Below are positions 6,153 through 6,315 of a DNA stretch of 6,315 bases, in pieces (positions within the stretch are counted from its first letter, which is position 1; each line of letters begins with the position of its first letter). Source of the DNA: an uncultured Bacteroidota bacterium (GTDB lineage Bacteria > Bacteroidota > Bacteroidia > 2-12-FULL-35-15); NCBI GenBank assembly GCA_903889605.1, contig CAISYK010000889.1, positions 1-6,315 of the forward strand, given 5' to 3'. A program made the position numbers and the translations under genes. A model generated the notes under the pieces. The model made no database searches and was not told where the DNA came from. It saw only the letters and a program-made list of their open reading frames with translations.

Positions 6153-6315
6153 ATGGCTCTGATATTAAATTTGGAAACAGCAACCACCGTTTGCAGCGTA
6201 TCCCTTGCTGAAGATGGCCGTTTGCTTGCACTCAAAGAGCAAAATGGTGATTATTCCCACGCAGAAAATCTTACACTATTTATTGAAGATGTATTGCATC
6301 AGGCAGATGTAAAAC
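6153..6315 (+). CDS. tsaB: tRNA threonylcarbamoyladenosine biosynthesis protein TsaB, N-terminal part
   Basis: Only the first 54 codons are in the window. The N-terminus MALILNLETATTVCSVSL is the first beta-hairpin of the ASKHA fold in TsaB (YeaZ), matching the family pattern ILxIETATxxCSVAL, and SHAENLTLFIEDVLHQADV (residues 35-53) matches the following helix (HSExLLPxIxxLLxxAGV). TsaB is the dimer partner of TsaD in the cytoplasmic complex with TsaE that transfers threonylcarbamoyl to A37 of ANN-decoding tRNAs, an essential modification in most bacteria. It keeps the structure but not the active site of TsaD. An in-frame TAA two codons upstream fixes the ATG at 6153. It follows the adaptor gene by 86 bases on the same strand, with an AT-rich repeat between them; a functional link to efflux is not expected. 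Confidence 0.93.
   Translation, partial: MALILNLETATTVCSVSLAEDGRLLALKEQNGDYSHAENLTLFIEDVLHQADVK

Overview
The window looks like a low-GC chromosomal segment from a member of the Bacteroidota. Three things point there: promoter-like boxes of the TAnnTTTG type in front of several genes, the lack of Shine-Dalgarno sequences, and secreted proteins whose signal peptides end in '...FAQ'. The TolC homologue also ends in the 'FYQGKP' tail I associate with this phylum. No rRNA, tRNA, CRISPR array, insertion sequence or phage gene is visible.

Left part, minus strand (1-2288), from right to left: a SemiSWEET-type sugar transporter (2034-2288), a secreted leucine-rich-repeat protein (1063-1887), and a divergent M19-type (renal dipeptidase-like) metallohydrolase that runs off the left edge (1-926). 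The 135-150 base gaps between them suggest separate transcription units more than a tight operon. At 2289-2387 the strand switches.

Right part, plus strand (2388-6315): a small secreted protein whose C-terminal half resembles a worn-down OmpA-like domain (2388-3059), a TolC-family outer membrane channel (3109-4557), a MacA/HlyD-type periplasmic adaptor (4699-6066), and the start of tsaB (6153 onward, cut by the right edge). TolC and the adaptor should form the outer-membrane and periplasmic parts of one tripartite efflux or secretion machine. The inner-membrane pump (MacB-type ABC or RND) is not next to them, because the adaptor is followed directly by tsaB, a tRNA-modification housekeeping gene.

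Gaps between genes are all shorter than 150 bases. The notable content in them is a set of promoter candidates (1903-1936 minus, 2346-2377 plus, 3096-3103 plus), a small GC-rich hairpin before the adaptor gene (4663-4679), and a tandem plus inverted AT-rich repeat before tsaB (6080-6145). I see no convincing new defence or mobile system. The most unusual items are the M19-like enzyme with an altered metal motif, the degenerate OmpA-like protein, and the near-leaderless promoter placement.
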